Shown: in pieces, positions 18,384 to 27,689 of the stretch
Layout: each line of letters starts with the position of its first letter
Numbering within the stretch: position 1 is the stretch's first letter
Assembly: GCF_018135625.1 (NCBI RefSeq)
Contig: NZ_CP073079.1
Coordinates: forward strand, 32,015 to 96,014
Origin: Phenylobacterium montanum
Lineage (GTDB): Bacteria; Pseudomonadota; Alphaproteobacteria; Caulobacterales; Caulobacteraceae
Reading direction: 5' to 3'
Length of the DNA stretch: 64,000 bases
The notes under the pieces: generated by a model
Databases searched by the model: none
What the model was told of the DNA's origin: nothing
Seen by the model: only the letters and a program-made list of their open reading frames with translations
Translations under genes and position numbers: made by a program

Positions 18384-20858
18384 ATGCTGTATCTCCGCGA
18401 GTACCGCGCCAAGGCTGAACGTCTCTTCGATCATCTTCCCTGGGTGGCGCTGATTGGACCGGGCCTGGTCCTCAACAAGGACGGCAGCTTCCAGAAGACC
18501 CTGGCCTTCCGCGGCCCCGATCTGGCCAGCGCCACGGACGCCGGGCTCGTCGCCACCCGCGCCCAGCTCAACAACGCCCTGCGCCGGCTGGGCTCGCGCT
18601 GGTGCCTGCACGTGGAGGCCTTGCGCGCCTCCTCGCAGGACTATGCGTCCAGCGCGTTCCCTGACCCGGTCTCGGCCCTGATCGACGACGAGCGCCGGGG
18701 GGCTTTCGAAGCCGAGGAGCGCCATTTCGAGAGCCGCTATTTCCTGACCTTCACCTTCCTGCCGCCCGAAGAGGCGATCTCGACGGCGGAGAGCCTGATG
18801 CTGGAAAACGCGCCGTCGGGGCGCGGGGCGGCCGGCATGTATCGCGCGGCCTTGGGCGGCTTCCTCGCCTCGGTCCGCCAGATCGCCGACATCCTTGGCG
18901 CCATCATGCCGGAGGTCCGCGAGCTCGATGACGACGAGACGCTGACCTATCTGCACGGCTGCATCTCGACCAAGCGCCACTATGTCCGCACGCCCGACAC
19001 GCCGGCCTACCTCGACGCGTTTCTTTGCGACGACGACTTCCAGGGCGGCCTGCTGCCGCGCCTGGGCGGGCAGTATGTCCGCACCATTTCGGTGCGCGCC
19101 TACCCCACCTCCTCCTCGCCAGGCCTGCTCGACCGGCTGAACGAGCTGGGGGTCAGCTATCGCTGGACCTGCCGGTTCATGCCGCTCGACAAGGAGGACG
19201 CCCGCAAGGCGGTGTCCACCGTTCGCAAGCGCTGGTTCGCCAAGCGCAAGGGCGTGATGGCGCTGCTGAAGGAGGCGATCACCCACGAGCCCTCGCTGCT
19301 CGAGGACCCCGACGCGACGGCCAAGACCAATGACGCGGACGCGGCGCTGGCCATCCTCGGCGGCGACTATGCCTCGATCGGCTATTTCACCCCGACGGTG
19401 ACCCTGATCGACCGCGATCCGGACCGGCTCGCCGACCGGGTCCGCGAGGTGGAAAGCGCCATCAACCGGGTCGGCTTCGTCTGCAAGGTCGAGGACGTCA
19501 ACGCGGTCGAGGCGTGGCTGGGCAGCCTGCCGGGCCAGGCCTATGCGGATCTGCGCCGGCCCCTGGTGTCCTCGCTGAACCTCTGCGACATGATCCCGAT
19601 GTCGGCCATCTGGCCGGGCCCCTCGCGCAACGCCCACCTGTCGGCCGAATGCGCCAAGCGTGGCCACCCCGGAGCTCAGCCGCCCCTCATGGTCACCCGG
19701 ACGGCGGGCACCACGCCGTTCCGGTTCGACCTGCACCAAGGCGATGTCGGTCACGCGATGGTCGTCGGACCGACCGGCGCCGGCAAGTCGGTGCTGCTGA
19801 ACACCATCGCCATGCAGTGGCTGCGCTATCCCGAGGCGCAGATCTTTTATTTCGACAAGGGCGCCAGCTCGCGCGCCGCCACCCTCTTGGCCGGCGGACA
19901 GTTCTTCGTGCTGGGCGGGGATCAGACCGACCTGGCCTTCCAGCCGCTGGCCGACCTCGAAAGCGCCGAGGACAAGACCTGGGCCCAGGAGTGGGTGCAG
20001 GACATCGTCGCCGCCGAGGGCGTCGCGATCTCGCCGGCCATCAAGGACGAGATCTGGAGCGGGTTGCGCAACCTGGCGGCCGGCCCGCGCGATCAGCGCA
20101 CCCTGACCCTGCTGGCCGCGACCATTCAGGATCAGACCGTCAAGTCGGCGCTGCTGCCCTACACGCTGGCCGGTCCCCACGGGCACCTGCTGGACGCCCA
20201 GGACAACGCCCGGGTCTCGGCGCGCTGGCAGACCTTCGAGATGGCCGAGCTGATCAACAACAAGGCCGCGCTCGCGCCGGTGCTGACCTACATCTTCCGC
20301 ACCCTGGAGCAGCGGTTCGACGGCCGGCCGACCCTGCTGGTCCTCGACGAGGCGTGGCTGTTCCTCGACCAGGGCTCCTTCGCGGCCAAGATCCGCGAAT
20401 GGCTGAAGACCCTGCGCAAGTTCAACGTCGCGGTCGTCTTCGCCACGCAGAGCCTGGCGGACATCGCCCGCTCCACGATCGCGCCGGCCCTGATCGAGAG
20501 CTGCCCGACCCGAATCTTTCTGCCGAACCCCGACGCGGTGACGCCGCAGATCGCCGAGCTCTACGCCGCCTTCGGGCTCAACGAGCAACAGCTGCGCATC
20601 GTCGGCGGAGCGACCCCGAAGCGGGAATATTACTATCAGTCGAGCGCCGGGAACCGCCTGTTCGAGCTTGGCCTCGGCCCGGTGACCCTGGCCGCTGTCG
20701 GCGCTTCTTCGCCCGGCGACCAGCAGCGGATCAGCGCGGCCTTGGCACAGGGCGGCCCCGCCCGCTTCGCCGAGGCCTACTACCGGGCGCAGGGCCTGTC
20801 CGAGGTCGCCGACTACCTCGCCCGCGCGTCAGCGTCCGCCTCCGCGAGGGTGGCGTGA
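18384..20858 (+). CDS. trbE: Conjugative ATPase TrbE/VirB4
   Basis: 824 residues, the usual length. The N-terminal VirB4 domain starts with YLREYRAKAERLFDHLPW. The C-terminal RecA-like ATPase has Walker A VGPTGAGKSVLL near residue 463 and Walker B LLVLDEAWLF near 652. It energises pilus assembly and substrate transfer at the inner membrane. Its TGA overlaps the ATG of the next small gene. The long antisense frame across it is a codon-bias shadow. Confidence 0.95.
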   Translation: MLYLREYRAKAERLFDHLPWVALIGPGLVLNKDGSFQKTLAFRGPDLASATDAGLVATRAQLNNALRRLGSRWCLHVEALRASSQDYASSAFPDPVSALIDDERRGAFEAEERHFESRYFLTFTFLPPEEAISTAESLMLENAPSGRGAAGMYRAALGGFLASVRQIADILGAIMPEVRELDDDETLTYLHGCISTKRHYVRTPDTPAYLDAFLCDDDFQGGLLPRLGGQYVRTISVRAYPTSSSPGLLDRLNELGVSYRWTCRFMPLDKEDARKAVSTVRKRWFAKRKGVMALLKEAITHEPSLLEDPDATAKTNDADAALAILGGDYASIGYFTPTVTLIDRDPDRLADRVREVESAINRVGFVCKVEDVNAVEAWLGSLPGQAYADLRRPLVSSLNLCDMIPMSAIWPGPSRNAHLSAECAKRGHPGAQPPLMVTRTAGTTPFRFDLHQGDVGHAMVVGPTGAGKSVLLNTIAMQWLRYPEAQIFYFDKGASSRAATLLAGGQFFVLGGDQTDLAFQPLADLESAEDKTWAQEWVQDIVAAEGVAISPAIKDEIWSGLRNLAAGPRDQRTLTLLAATIQDQTVKSALLPYTLAGPHGHLLDAQDNARVSARWQTFEMAELINNKAALAPVLTYIFRTLEQRFDGRPTLLVLDEAWLFLDQGSFAAKIREWLKTLRKFNVAVVFATQSLADIARSTIAPALIESCPTRIFLPNPDAVTPQIAELYAAFGLNEQQLRIVGGATPKREYYYQSSAGNRLFELGLGPVTLAAVGASSPGDQQRISAALAQGGPARFAEAYYRAQGLSEVADYLARASASASARVA

Positions 20859-21196
20859 TGGAGCCGCACCCGCCCTGCCCCGCCGCGCTTGAGCCGCCGC
20901 TCTCCAGCCTGGAGTTCGCGCGCCTCACCCGCCTGGCGGCCCGCCTGCCGCACCGATGGATCGTCAGTCCGCGCCGGCGGCGCTTCCTGTTCCTCGCCCT
21001 CGCGGCTCCGGGATTTGCGGCGGTGTTCGCCACGCCCCTGCATCAGAACCTGGCGCTGATGCTGCTCGGTTTCGCGGGCTTTGCCGCCGCCTGGATTTTC
21101 CGCCGCCGCACCGAGCGGGTCTTCATCCGCGCCGAGGCCGCCGCGCTTTGGCCGCCCCCTTTGTCGTCAACCCGGGAGACTCCCACCCATGCGTAG
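20858..21196 (+). CDS. Small membrane protein between trbE and trbJ
   Basis: 112 residues. A hydrophilic N-terminus rich in Arg (LPHRWIVSPRRRR) is followed by two hydrophobic helices (about residues 48-62 and 66-82) and a basic tail. Its ATG overlaps the trbE TGA and it overlaps the trbJ start by a few bases, so it is tightly embedded in the operon. No family recognised; probably an inner-membrane accessory of the secretion channel. Confidence 0.55.
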   Translation: MEPHPPCPAALEPPLSSLEFARLTRLAARLPHRWIVSPRRRRFLFLALAAPGFAAVFATPLHQNLALMLLGFAGFAAAWIFRRRTERVFIRAEAAALWPPPLSSTRETPTHA

Positions 21197-21905
21197 GTCC
21201 TTCAGTTCCGCCGGCCTCGCGCTGGCCCTCGTCCTGACGGCGACGGCGCCGCCGCCGGTCGCCCACGCCCAGATGGCGGTGATCGACGTCAAGGCGATCC
21301 TGCAGGCCGAGCAGCAGGTCACCAACAGCCTCACCCAGATTCAGCGCCTGGAGTCGCAACTCACCAACCAGGCGGCCATGCTGCAGAAGCTGCAGACCGA
21401 CGTCACCGGGCCGATCGCGCAGATCGCCAGCCAGGCGACCGGCATCCTGCAGCAGGCGCAGGGCATCGGCTACGGCGCCCAGAATGTCGCCCAGCAATAT
21501 GCCACGCTCTACCCCTCGACCATGCCCGGCGCGAGCCTCGCCACCACCCAGGCCTCCCTCGCGAGCTGGCGCCAGAACAATGCGCTGGCCCTGCAACAGG
21601 CGCTGCAGATGCAGAACGCCATCGCCCAGGGTCAGCCGATCACCTCGGCCCAGGTGGCGAGCGCGGTCAGCGCCTCCCAGGGCGCGGCGGGCCAGACCTC
21701 GGCGATCCAGGCCACCAACCAGCTGCTGGCCACGGTGACCGCCCAGCTCACCGAACTGCAGAACCTGCTGATCACCCAGGCCCGGGCCGAGCAGACCCTC
21801 GCAGCCCAGGTCCAGGCGTCCCAGGCGACTGGCGAGGCGGACAGCCAGCGCTTCTGGGCCACCACGCCGCCCGCGAGCCGCGTTCAGAACCCGGACAAGC
21901 TGTGA
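21189..21905 (+). CDS. trbJ: T4SS protein TrbJ/VirB5
   Basis: 238 residues with a signal peptide (residues 1-27, cleavage near AHAQ) and a long, Gln/Ala-rich helical mature protein starting MAVIDVKAILQAEQQV. That pattern is typical of TrbJ/VirB5 minor pilus components that act at the pilus tip in the periplasm and outside the cell. The ATG at 21189 puts the signal peptide at the N-terminus; the frame extends upstream but only through the neighbouring gene. Its stop overlaps the eexN-like start (GTGATG). Confidence 0.85.
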   Translation: MRRSFSSAGLALALVLTATAPPPVAHAQMAVIDVKAILQAEQQVTNSLTQIQRLESQLTNQAAMLQKLQTDVTGPIAQIASQATGILQQAQGIGYGAQNVAQQYATLYPSTMPGASLATTQASLASWRQNNALALQQALQMQNAIAQGQPITSAQVASAVSASQGAAGQTSAIQATNQLLATVTAQLTELQNLLITQARAEQTLAAQVQASQATGEADSQRFWATTPPASRVQNPDKL

Positions 21906-22174
21906 TGCGCGCCCGTCTCGTCATTGCGCTGGGCCTCGCCGCGGCCGCCCTGGCCGCCTGCTCCCAGCCGGTCCCGACCCACGACAAGGCCTATTACGCC
22001 CAGCACGACGCCGAGCGGGCGACGCAGCTGGCGGCCTGCCAGAACGATCCCGGCCGCCTCGCCGCGACGCCCAATTGCGTCAACGCCCAGTCGGCCGACG
22101 CCGATGGCCATGCCTCGAAGTTCTACGACGTGGCCAAGCCTGCCCCGCGCGTCGCCGACCCCGGGAAACTGTAG
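21902..22174 (+). CDS. eexN: EexN-family entry-exclusion lipoprotein
   Basis: 90 residues. The lipoprotein signal ends in LAAC (cysteine near residue 20). The small mature domain has the two-cysteine EexN pattern (AACQNDPGRL followed by NCVNAQ). EexN proteins sit in the membrane and reduce conjugation into cells already carrying the same element. The position between trbJ and trbL matches the trbK/eex slot of related operons. The start GTG at 21902 overlaps the trbJ stop. Confidence 0.75.
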   Translation: MMRARLVIALGLAAAALAACSQPVPTHDKAYYAQHDAERATQLAACQNDPGRLAATPNCVNAQSADADGHASKFYDVAKPAPRVADPGKL

Positions 22175-22186
22175 GAGACCCGGACC

Positions 22187-23479
22187 GTGGCGACTGCCGA
22201 TCCCGCCGTCCTCGACGATTTTCTCAACAAGTTCCGCAGCCAGGTAGACGCTGGGTTCGGGCTGATCCAGGGCGACGTTTCGGCCACGCTGGCCAGCCTG
22301 GTGGTGATCTCGATCGTGATCACCGCGTTGATGTGGGCCATCGACGAGAACCAGAACGTCCTGGCGTCGCTGGTGCGCAAGATCCTCCTGGTCGGGTTCT
22401 TCGCCTTCCTGGTTGCGCAGTGGCCGACCCTGACCAAGACCGTGGTCAACGGGTTTGCCGCCCTGGGCCTGAAGGCCGGCGGCGGGGGTATGTCCCTCTC
22501 GACCTTCACCACCTCGCCCTCCCAGATCGTCATGGCCGGCATCAAGGTGATCGCCGGGCTGATGCAGTACGTGAAGAAGATCTCGCCCGGGCCCATCGAG
22601 TTCTTCGCCCACATCGACGTGGTGGCCATGGCCATCGTCGCCGCGATCGGCATCCTGATCGCCTTCGTGATCCTGGCAGTCGAAATCGTCGTCACGATCA
22701 TCGAATTCCACATCGTCACCCTCGTGGCCTTCGTCACCGTCCCGTTCGGGGTGCTGACCCAGACCTCGTTCATGAGCGAGCGGGCCATCGGCTACGTGGT
22801 TTCCGTCGGGATCAAGCTGATGGCCCTGGCGATCGTGGTCAGCCTGGGGACCACGGTGTTCGACAACTACAGCGTCTCCCCGGACCCCGGCATCGGCGAG
22901 GACGTCGGCTTGCTGCTCGCCGCCGTGGTCATGGTCATGTTGGCGCTGAAGATCCCCGCCATCGCCGCGGCCCTGATCTCCGGTGGCCCGCAGCTGAGTT
23001 CCGGCGGAGCCTTGATGGGCGCCGCGGGTGTTGCGGCTGGCGTCGCCGGCGCGGGCCTGGCCATGCGCGCCGTTGGCGGCGCGGTCGCCTCCGGCTGGGC
23101 GGCGGGCGGCGGCCAGGTCGCGGCCGCCCGCAGCGCCGCGGGCGCGATCCCCTCTGGCGGCGGGTCTGCGCCGACACCGGGCGGCGGCCCTGGCGCGGCC
23201 GATTTCGCGCGCGCCCCGGTGTCCTCGGCCGTCTCGAGCCTGCGCTCGGCGGGTGGGCGCCTGTTCGGCGCGGGCATGGCTGAAGGCGGGTCCGACGACG
23301 AGGCTCCGCCGCCGCCGTCCCCGGCCGACACGGTGGCGCGCGCCGAGGCGCGGCGCAGCGGCCTTGCGGCGGCGGCGCAGACCGCGGCGGCCACGGCCGC
23401 CCAGGGTGAGGAGAGCGGCGCCGGCATGAGCGCCACGCCGATCCCTCCCGAAGAGCCCCCGACCGGCGCCGGGACCTAG
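22187..23479 (+). CDS. trbL: Inner-membrane T4SS protein TrbL/VirB6
   Basis: 430 residues with GTG start. A polytopic N-terminal two-thirds has six or more hydrophobic segments, including FFAFLVAQWPTLTKTVVNGF and a run at 155-190. A low-complexity Ala/Gly/Pro-rich cytoplasmic tail follows from about residue 265, as is typical of TrbL proteins. It forms part of the inner-membrane translocation pore. Confidence 0.9.
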   Translation: MATADPAVLDDFLNKFRSQVDAGFGLIQGDVSATLASLVVISIVITALMWAIDENQNVLASLVRKILLVGFFAFLVAQWPTLTKTVVNGFAALGLKAGGGGMSLSTFTTSPSQIVMAGIKVIAGLMQYVKKISPGPIEFFAHIDVVAMAIVAAIGILIAFVILAVEIVVTIIEFHIVTLVAFVTVPFGVLTQTSFMSERAIGYVVSVGIKLMALAIVVSLGTTVFDNYSVSPDPGIGEDVGLLLAAVVMVMLALKIPAIAAALISGGPQLSSGGALMGAAGVAAGVAGAGLAMRAVGGAVASGWAAGGGQVAAARSAAGAIPSGGGSAPTPGGGPGAADFARAPVSSAVSSLRSAGGRLFGAGMAEGGSDDEAPPPPSPADTVARAEARRSGLAAAAQTAAATAAQGEESGAGMSATPIPPEEPPTGAGT

Positions 23480-23492
23480 AGGACCTGAATCG

Positions 23493-24176
23493 ATGAATCC
23501 CTTCCGACGCCCAAACGACCACTACGGCAGCTCGGCGCCTGTGGAGACGCCCTATCAGCGGGCCAGCCAGGAGTGGGACCGCCGCATCGGCGCCCCCGTG
23601 ATTCAGGCGCGCAACTGGCGGCTGATGGCCTTCGCCGGCTGGGCGGTGGCGGCCTTGGCGGTCGGCGGCCTGATCTACCAGGGCAGCAACACCCGCATCG
23701 CCACCTACGTCATACCGATCGACAAATATGGCCGACCGGGGCGGATCGAGATGGCGGGGCGCACCTACACTCCCTCCTCCGCCGAGGTCGGCTATTTCCT
23801 GGCCGACTGGGTGACGCGCACGCGGTCCAAGAGCATCGACCCCATCGTCATCCGGGACAACTGGACCGGCGCCTATCGATTCGTGGTCGGGCCGGCGATC
23901 GGCCAGCTCAACGACTATGCCAAGACCCACGATCCCTTCGCCAACGCCGGCAGCCAGGCGGTCAGCGTTGAGGTCGTCTCGGTCCTCCAGCGCAGCCCCG
24001 CCACTTACCAGGTGCAGTGGCGCGAGACGACCTTCGACCAGGGGGTCAGCTCCAGCACCGTCAACTGGACCGGCCTGTTCACCACCAAGATCGACCCGCC
24101 GAAAAACGAGGCAGACCTCAGGGCCAATCCGCTCGGCGTCTTCATCACCGCCTTCCAGTGGAGTCGCGAGCTATGA
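23493..24176 (+). CDS. trbF: T4SS protein TrbF/VirB8
   Basis: 227 residues. A short cytoplasmic N-terminus with the TPYQRASQEWDRRIG motif is followed by one transmembrane helix (about residues 43-60) and a periplasmic NTF2-like domain. This is the standard TrbF/VirB8 layout; VirB8 bridges the inner-membrane complex and core. The TGA overlaps the trbG ATG by 4 bp. Confidence 0.93.
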   Translation: MNPFRRPNDHYGSSAPVETPYQRASQEWDRRIGAPVIQARNWRLMAFAGWAVAALAVGGLIYQGSNTRIATYVIPIDKYGRPGRIEMAGRTYTPSSAEVGYFLADWVTRTRSKSIDPIVIRDNWTGAYRFVVGPAIGQLNDYAKTHDPFANAGSQAVSVEVVSVLQRSPATYQVQWRETTFDQGVSSSTVNWTGLFTTKIDPPKNEADLRANPLGVFITAFQWSREL

Positions 24177-25144
24177 GCCTCATCCGCAAGATTCCTGTGC
24201 GTCCGACGCAAAGCCTTTGCGTGGCGGCCGCCCTGGCCATCGTCGGCGACGCTTCGGCCCAGACGCCCACGGCGCTGACGCCCAACCCGCCCCCGGCCCG
24301 GGCGCCGGCGGCTGGCGCGGCCGTCGCCCCGATCACACCCACGGCGCCCACGCCCCGCGTCCATCGGATCCGGCGCGGCCCGCCGCCGCCCGGCTTTGCG
24401 GCGGTGACCGCGGCCAACGCCGGCGCGCGGGCCTATGCCACCCCCGACGCCTACATCAATGCGGTCCTGTTCTACGACTATGAGGCGGGGCGGATTTACA
24501 CGCTGCAGACCAGCCCCCGGTTCCTGACCACGGTGCTGCTGCGGCCCGGCGAGAAGCTGATCGCCAAGGCCGCCGGCGACACGGTGCGCTGGGTGCTGGG
24601 CGAGACCGTCCAGGGCAGCGGCGCCAACCAGCAGGTGGTGGTGCTGATCAAGCCAATCCGCGGCGGCCTGAAGACCAATGTGGTGTTGACGACCGACCAG
24701 CGGACCTACCTGCTGGAGGCGGTCAGCCGCGAGGGCGGGACCTACACCAGCGCGATCAGCTGGAACTACCCGCAGGAGCAGATGCAGGCCCTGGCCGCGG
24801 CCCAGGCCGCCCAGGCGCAGAGCGTGGTGGCCCCGACGCTGGCCATCGACCAGCTGCACTTCGACTACAAGGTCGAGGCCATCCACATGAAGCCGCCGCG
24901 CTGGCAGCCGCTGCGGGTCTTCGACGATGGGCTGAAGACCTACATCCAGTTCCCGGTGAACATGGCCGCCACCGACGCTCCGCCCCTGTTCCTGGTCGGC
25001 CCGGGCGGCACGGCCCAGCTGGTCAACTACCGCTTCCTCAACGGCTACTATGTGGTCGACCGCCTGGTCGACGTCGCCGAGCTGCGGCTGGGCGAAAAGC
25101 CCCAGCAGGTCGTGCGGATCACCCGCACGGCGCGGAAGGGGTAG
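24173..25144 (+). CDS. trbG: T4SS core protein TrbG/VirB9
   Basis: 323 residues: a signal peptide (to about residue 29, ASAQ), then a Pro/Ala-rich linker, then the two beta domains of VirB9/TrbG starting with NAVLFYDYEAGRIYTLQ. The chosen ATG overlaps the trbF stop. VirB9 proteins join VirB10 in the outer-membrane core complex. It ends 4 bp before trbI. Confidence 0.92.
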   Translation: MSLIRKIPVRPTQSLCVAAALAIVGDASAQTPTALTPNPPPARAPAAGAAVAPITPTAPTPRVHRIRRGPPPPGFAAVTAANAGARAYATPDAYINAVLFYDYEAGRIYTLQTSPRFLTTVLLRPGEKLIAKAAGDTVRWVLGETVQGSGANQQVVVLIKPIRGGLKTNVVLTTDQRTYLLEAVSREGGTYTSAISWNYPQEQMQALAAAQAAQAQSVVAPTLAIDQLHFDYKVEAIHMKPPRWQPLRVFDDGLKTYIQFPVNMAATDAPPLFLVGPGGTAQLVNYRFLNGYYVVDRLVDVAELRLGEKPQQVVRITRTARKG

Positions 25145-25148
25145 GCCG

Positions 25149-26369
25149 ATGACCTACCTTCCGCCCGACCGTCCGATCGGCGAGGCGCCGTCCTCGACCA
25201 AGGCCTCGGCCGAGAGCGTGCTGGCCGCGCCGCGCCTGCCCGTCACCCGATGGAATCGCCGCTACCTGGTGGCCGGCGCCGGTGCGCTGGCCGCGATCGT
25301 GGCGGCGGGGTTCTACATCGGCTTCGGCGGCGCCAACCGGCCGGCGCCAAAACAGAGCGCCGCCCAGACCACGGCGGACACCGCGCCCACCACGCCGGCC
25401 TTCGCCACCCGGTACGCCGCCGGCTACGGCGATCCCGCCGTGCGGGCGGCCGACGCCCCCGGGACCGTGGCCCTGCCGCCGCCCGGCGCAACAGGGGGCG
25501 TGGGCGCCGGCGCATCGCCTGCCGCCCAGACCCGGGTGGATCCCGCCGTGCAGCAGGCGCGCGACCAGGCGGTCGCCGCGCGTGGCTCGGGGCCGTTCTT
25601 TGCGGCCCAGGCGCAGGCCGGCGGTGGGGCGCCCGAGGCGGCCGCGCCAGTGACCCTCGCCGAGGCGCAGCCGGGCGCGGCGCCGGTCACACCCGCGCCC
25701 GACGTGCAACCGGCCAACGGCCAGGGTGGCAAGGCGCAGTTCCTGGCCACGGCCCGGACGGAGGACTACCTCGCCACGCCGCTGCGGCCGCCGGCCAGCC
25801 CCTGGGAGGTCAAGGCCGGCACGGTCATTCCGGCGGCCCTGATCACCGCGCTCAACTCCGATCTGCCGGGCGAGGTGATCGCCCAGGTCACCGAGCCGAT
25901 CTACGACCACGCCACGGGCCGCACCGTCCTGATCCCACAGGGCTCGCGGCTGATCGGCCGCTACGACAGCCAGATCGCCTACGGCCAGGAGCGGGCCCTG
26001 ATCGCCTGGAACAGGATCATCATGCCCGACGGCCGATCCATCAACATCGGCTCGATGAGCGGCGGCGACCTCACGGGCGCCGCCGGCCTCAAGGACCAGG
26101 TCGACGGCCATTTTTGGCAGCTGGCGCGCGGCATCCTGCTCTCTACCGTCTTCAGCGTCGGCGCCGCCTCGGCGCAGGACGCCAGCGCCCGCAGCTCCGG
26201 CGAGCTGGTGCTTAACAGCGCCTCGTCCGGCATCTCCACCGGAGCCCAGCAGGTGGGTCAGCAGATCACGTCGCGCGACCTCAATCGCCAGCCGACCATC
26301 AAGGTGCGCGCCGGCTGGCCGCTCCGCGTCCTGGTCAACAAGGACATGATCCTGGCGCCCTACCCCTGA
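25149..26369 (+). CDS. trbI: T4SS core protein TrbI/VirB10
   Basis: 406 residues. A short cytoplasmic part precedes one transmembrane helix (about residues 36-55). A long Pro/Ala-rich periplasmic linker and the conserved C-terminal barrel follow, with VIPAALITALNSDLPGEV, PQGSRLIGRYDS, and the end motif VLVNKDMIL. TrbI spans both membranes and senses energy from the ATPases. The ATG at 25149 is used because the frame's earlier start lies inside trbG. Confidence 0.95.
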   Translation: MTYLPPDRPIGEAPSSTKASAESVLAAPRLPVTRWNRRYLVAGAGALAAIVAAGFYIGFGGANRPAPKQSAAQTTADTAPTTPAFATRYAAGYGDPAVRAADAPGTVALPPPGATGGVGAGASPAAQTRVDPAVQQARDQAVAARGSGPFFAAQAQAGGGAPEAAAPVTLAEAQPGAAPVTPAPDVQPANGQGGKAQFLATARTEDYLATPLRPPASPWEVKAGTVIPAALITALNSDLPGEVIAQVTEPIYDHATGRTVLIPQGSRLIGRYDSQIAYGQERALIAWNRIIMPDGRSINIGSMSGGDLTGAAGLKDQVDGHFWQLARGILLSTVFSVGAASAQDASARSSGELVLNSASSGISTGAQQVGQQITSRDLNRQPTIKVRAGWPLRVLVNKDMILAPYP

Positions 26370-26378
26370 GGCCGGCCG

Positions 26379-26714
26379 ATGACATCGCGCAGCTGCAAAC
26401 TAGGGCTCGTCCTGCCTGTGGGCCTGCACGAGCAGATGGCCGCCGTGGCAGGTGGCTCGGCAACGGGGCCGCCGCCGCGTGGGGCCATTCAGGACCTCTA
26501 TGCTCGGGCCTTCACCGCGCTCCTGGAGGACCTAGACGCGGGCCAGCCGGTCGTCTTCGCCGCGGTGCGCGGCGCCAAGGCCCGGGTGACGCTGCGGTTG
26601 CCGGACGCGCTGTGCGCCCGGATCCGCGCGCGACTGGAGCCGCTGAACCTGAAGCTGACCGACTTCGCCTGCGCAGCGGTCCAGCGAACCCTTTCCCCCC
26701 ACGATGGAGGCTGA
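26379..26714 (+). CDS. Small protein with ribbon-helix-helix-like C-terminus, trb operon
   Basis: 111 residues, no membrane segment. The C-terminal half (RVTLRLPDALCARIRARLEPLNLKL, residues about 67-91, with a following helix) has the strand-helix-helix look of a ribbon-helix-helix DNA-binding protein. The N-terminus (LGLVLPVGLHEQM) may repeat the pattern. It lies 9 bp after trbI and 1 bp before the DUF2274 gene, so it belongs to the trb operon. It may link the channel genes to regulation, but the function is unknown. Confidence 0.55.
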   Translation: MTSRSCKLGLVLPVGLHEQMAAVAGGSATGPPPRGAIQDLYARAFTALLEDLDAGQPVVFAAVRGAKARVTLRLPDALCARIRARLEPLNLKLTDFACAAVQRTLSPHDGG

Positions 26715-26715
26715 C

Positions 26716-26970
26716 ATGGCCAAGGCGGCGACCCCGACCCTCGCGCTCCCCAAGATCGACCTGGAAGAAAAGCTGCTCGACGTGCGCCTGCGTCTGAAGG
26801 GCAAGGCCGCCATCGACCTGGCCGACTATCAGCGCGCCTACGCGGCGACCAATGGTCATCCGGTCGAGCCTGAGCCACTCATCCAGCACATCCTCGCGGC
26901 CTTCATCGAGGCCGATCGCGGCTTCCAGGCCTGGCGCAAAGCCAACCCGCCGCAGGAGCCAAAAGCCTGA
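26716..26970 (+). CDS. DUF2274 family protein
   Basis: 84 residues, mostly helical and charged, with the LEEKLLDVRLRLKG and IQHILAAFIEADRGFQAW segments I associate with DUF2274 proteins. These genes are regularly found directly after trbI in proteobacterial transfer operons; their role is not established. A GGAGG lies 5 bp before the ATG at 26716, which decides that start over the ATG at 26704. Last gene of the operon. Confidence 0.7.
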   Translation: MAKAATPTLALPKIDLEEKLLDVRLRLKGKAAIDLADYQRAYAATNGHPVEPEPLIQHILAAFIEADRGFQAWRKANPPQEPKA

Positions 26971-27177
26971 GGTCAGCCCGCCTTGGCCGGGCCCTCGATT
27001 CTCGATTCGCAGCAAGATCATAGAGTCGCGCCGCGTGCGCCGTTTCAGAGGTTTTGGCGCATGGGGCGCCCTTTGGCGGCGGACAGACTCATCCCAGGCT
27101 CCACCATGCCGAATCGCGCGTGCCGCGCGCGACGCGGCGCGCCTTGGAGAGACCGATGACTTAGCGAGATGAGGCCC

Positions 27178-27213
27178 AAAACGGCGAAAGCCCCCGACGG
27201 CAATCGGAGGCTC
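27178..27213 (+). repeat. Rep-leader stem-loop repeat, copy 1
   Basis: Begins aaaacggcgaaagccccc and forms a stem at 27190-27211 (gcccccga / tcggaggc, one C-A mismatch). Copy 2 at 27497 has the same flanks but different inner base pairs, so the pairing is conserved through sequence change. Confidence 0.6.
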
Positions 27214-27496
27214 TCGTGAAATTCGATCAAGTCGCGTGGTGGCGGCGTTTGATGGGGACAGGCTAGGCGTTTCGTTTTTGGCGTCAAGACCCCAAACGCT
27301 TCCCTGCGGCCGTCGAACGACACACGCCGGCGCGGACCTCGTCCTGGGAAAGGACGACCCCATGCCCTCCCCCTGACCCCTTTTGACCGGGCGCGATCGC
27401 GCCCGCGATCCAAGCGCCTAGGCCTCGCCTGGGCGTCAACGCCCGGCCTTGGCCGGGATCAGCCAGGAATTGATCCGTGACCTAAGACGAGACCCT

Positions 27497-27536
27497 AAAA
27501 CGGCGAAAGCCCCCAGTTGGCGCTGGAGGCTCTCGG
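27497..27536 (+). repeat. Rep-leader stem-loop repeat, copy 2
   Basis: Same aaaacggcgaaagccccc opening. Stem at 27509-27530 (gcccccag / ctggaggc) with the same C-A mismatch, but CAG/CTG where copy 1 has CGA/TCG. Positioned about 160 bp before the RepC-like start. Confidence 0.6.
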
Positions 27537-27689
27537 ATATCGCAGGCGCCGTTGTGAGAGGCGGCAAATCAACCGGTCCAAACTAGGGGGCGTTTTTAAC
27601 GTCGTCAAGGACCGGACGGGACCCCTTTGTCCCGAAATCCTGCCGGTTTCAGCCCGTGAATCGGCCTCGTCCCGACCCGAAGGGACATC

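Larger units (their letters stand above)
26971..27689. other. Gene-free replication control region upstream of the RepC-like gene
   Basis: About 720 bp with no convincing gene. It contains three GANTC sites within 31 bp (26997, 27004, 27023), two imperfect direct repeats carrying the same stem-loop (27178-27213 and 27497-27536), and a perfect 7-bp hairpin cccggcc-tt-ggccggg at 27442-27457. Both repeats are followed about 60 bp later by a related GCGTTTTT...GTC..CAAG segment, so the duplicated unit is about 110 bp. Likely origin or copy-control sequence. Confidence 0.5.

Noticed and set aside
18153..20588. 811-residue antisense frame across trbE
   Set aside because: Low-complexity GC-bias shadow of a convincing VirB4 gene.
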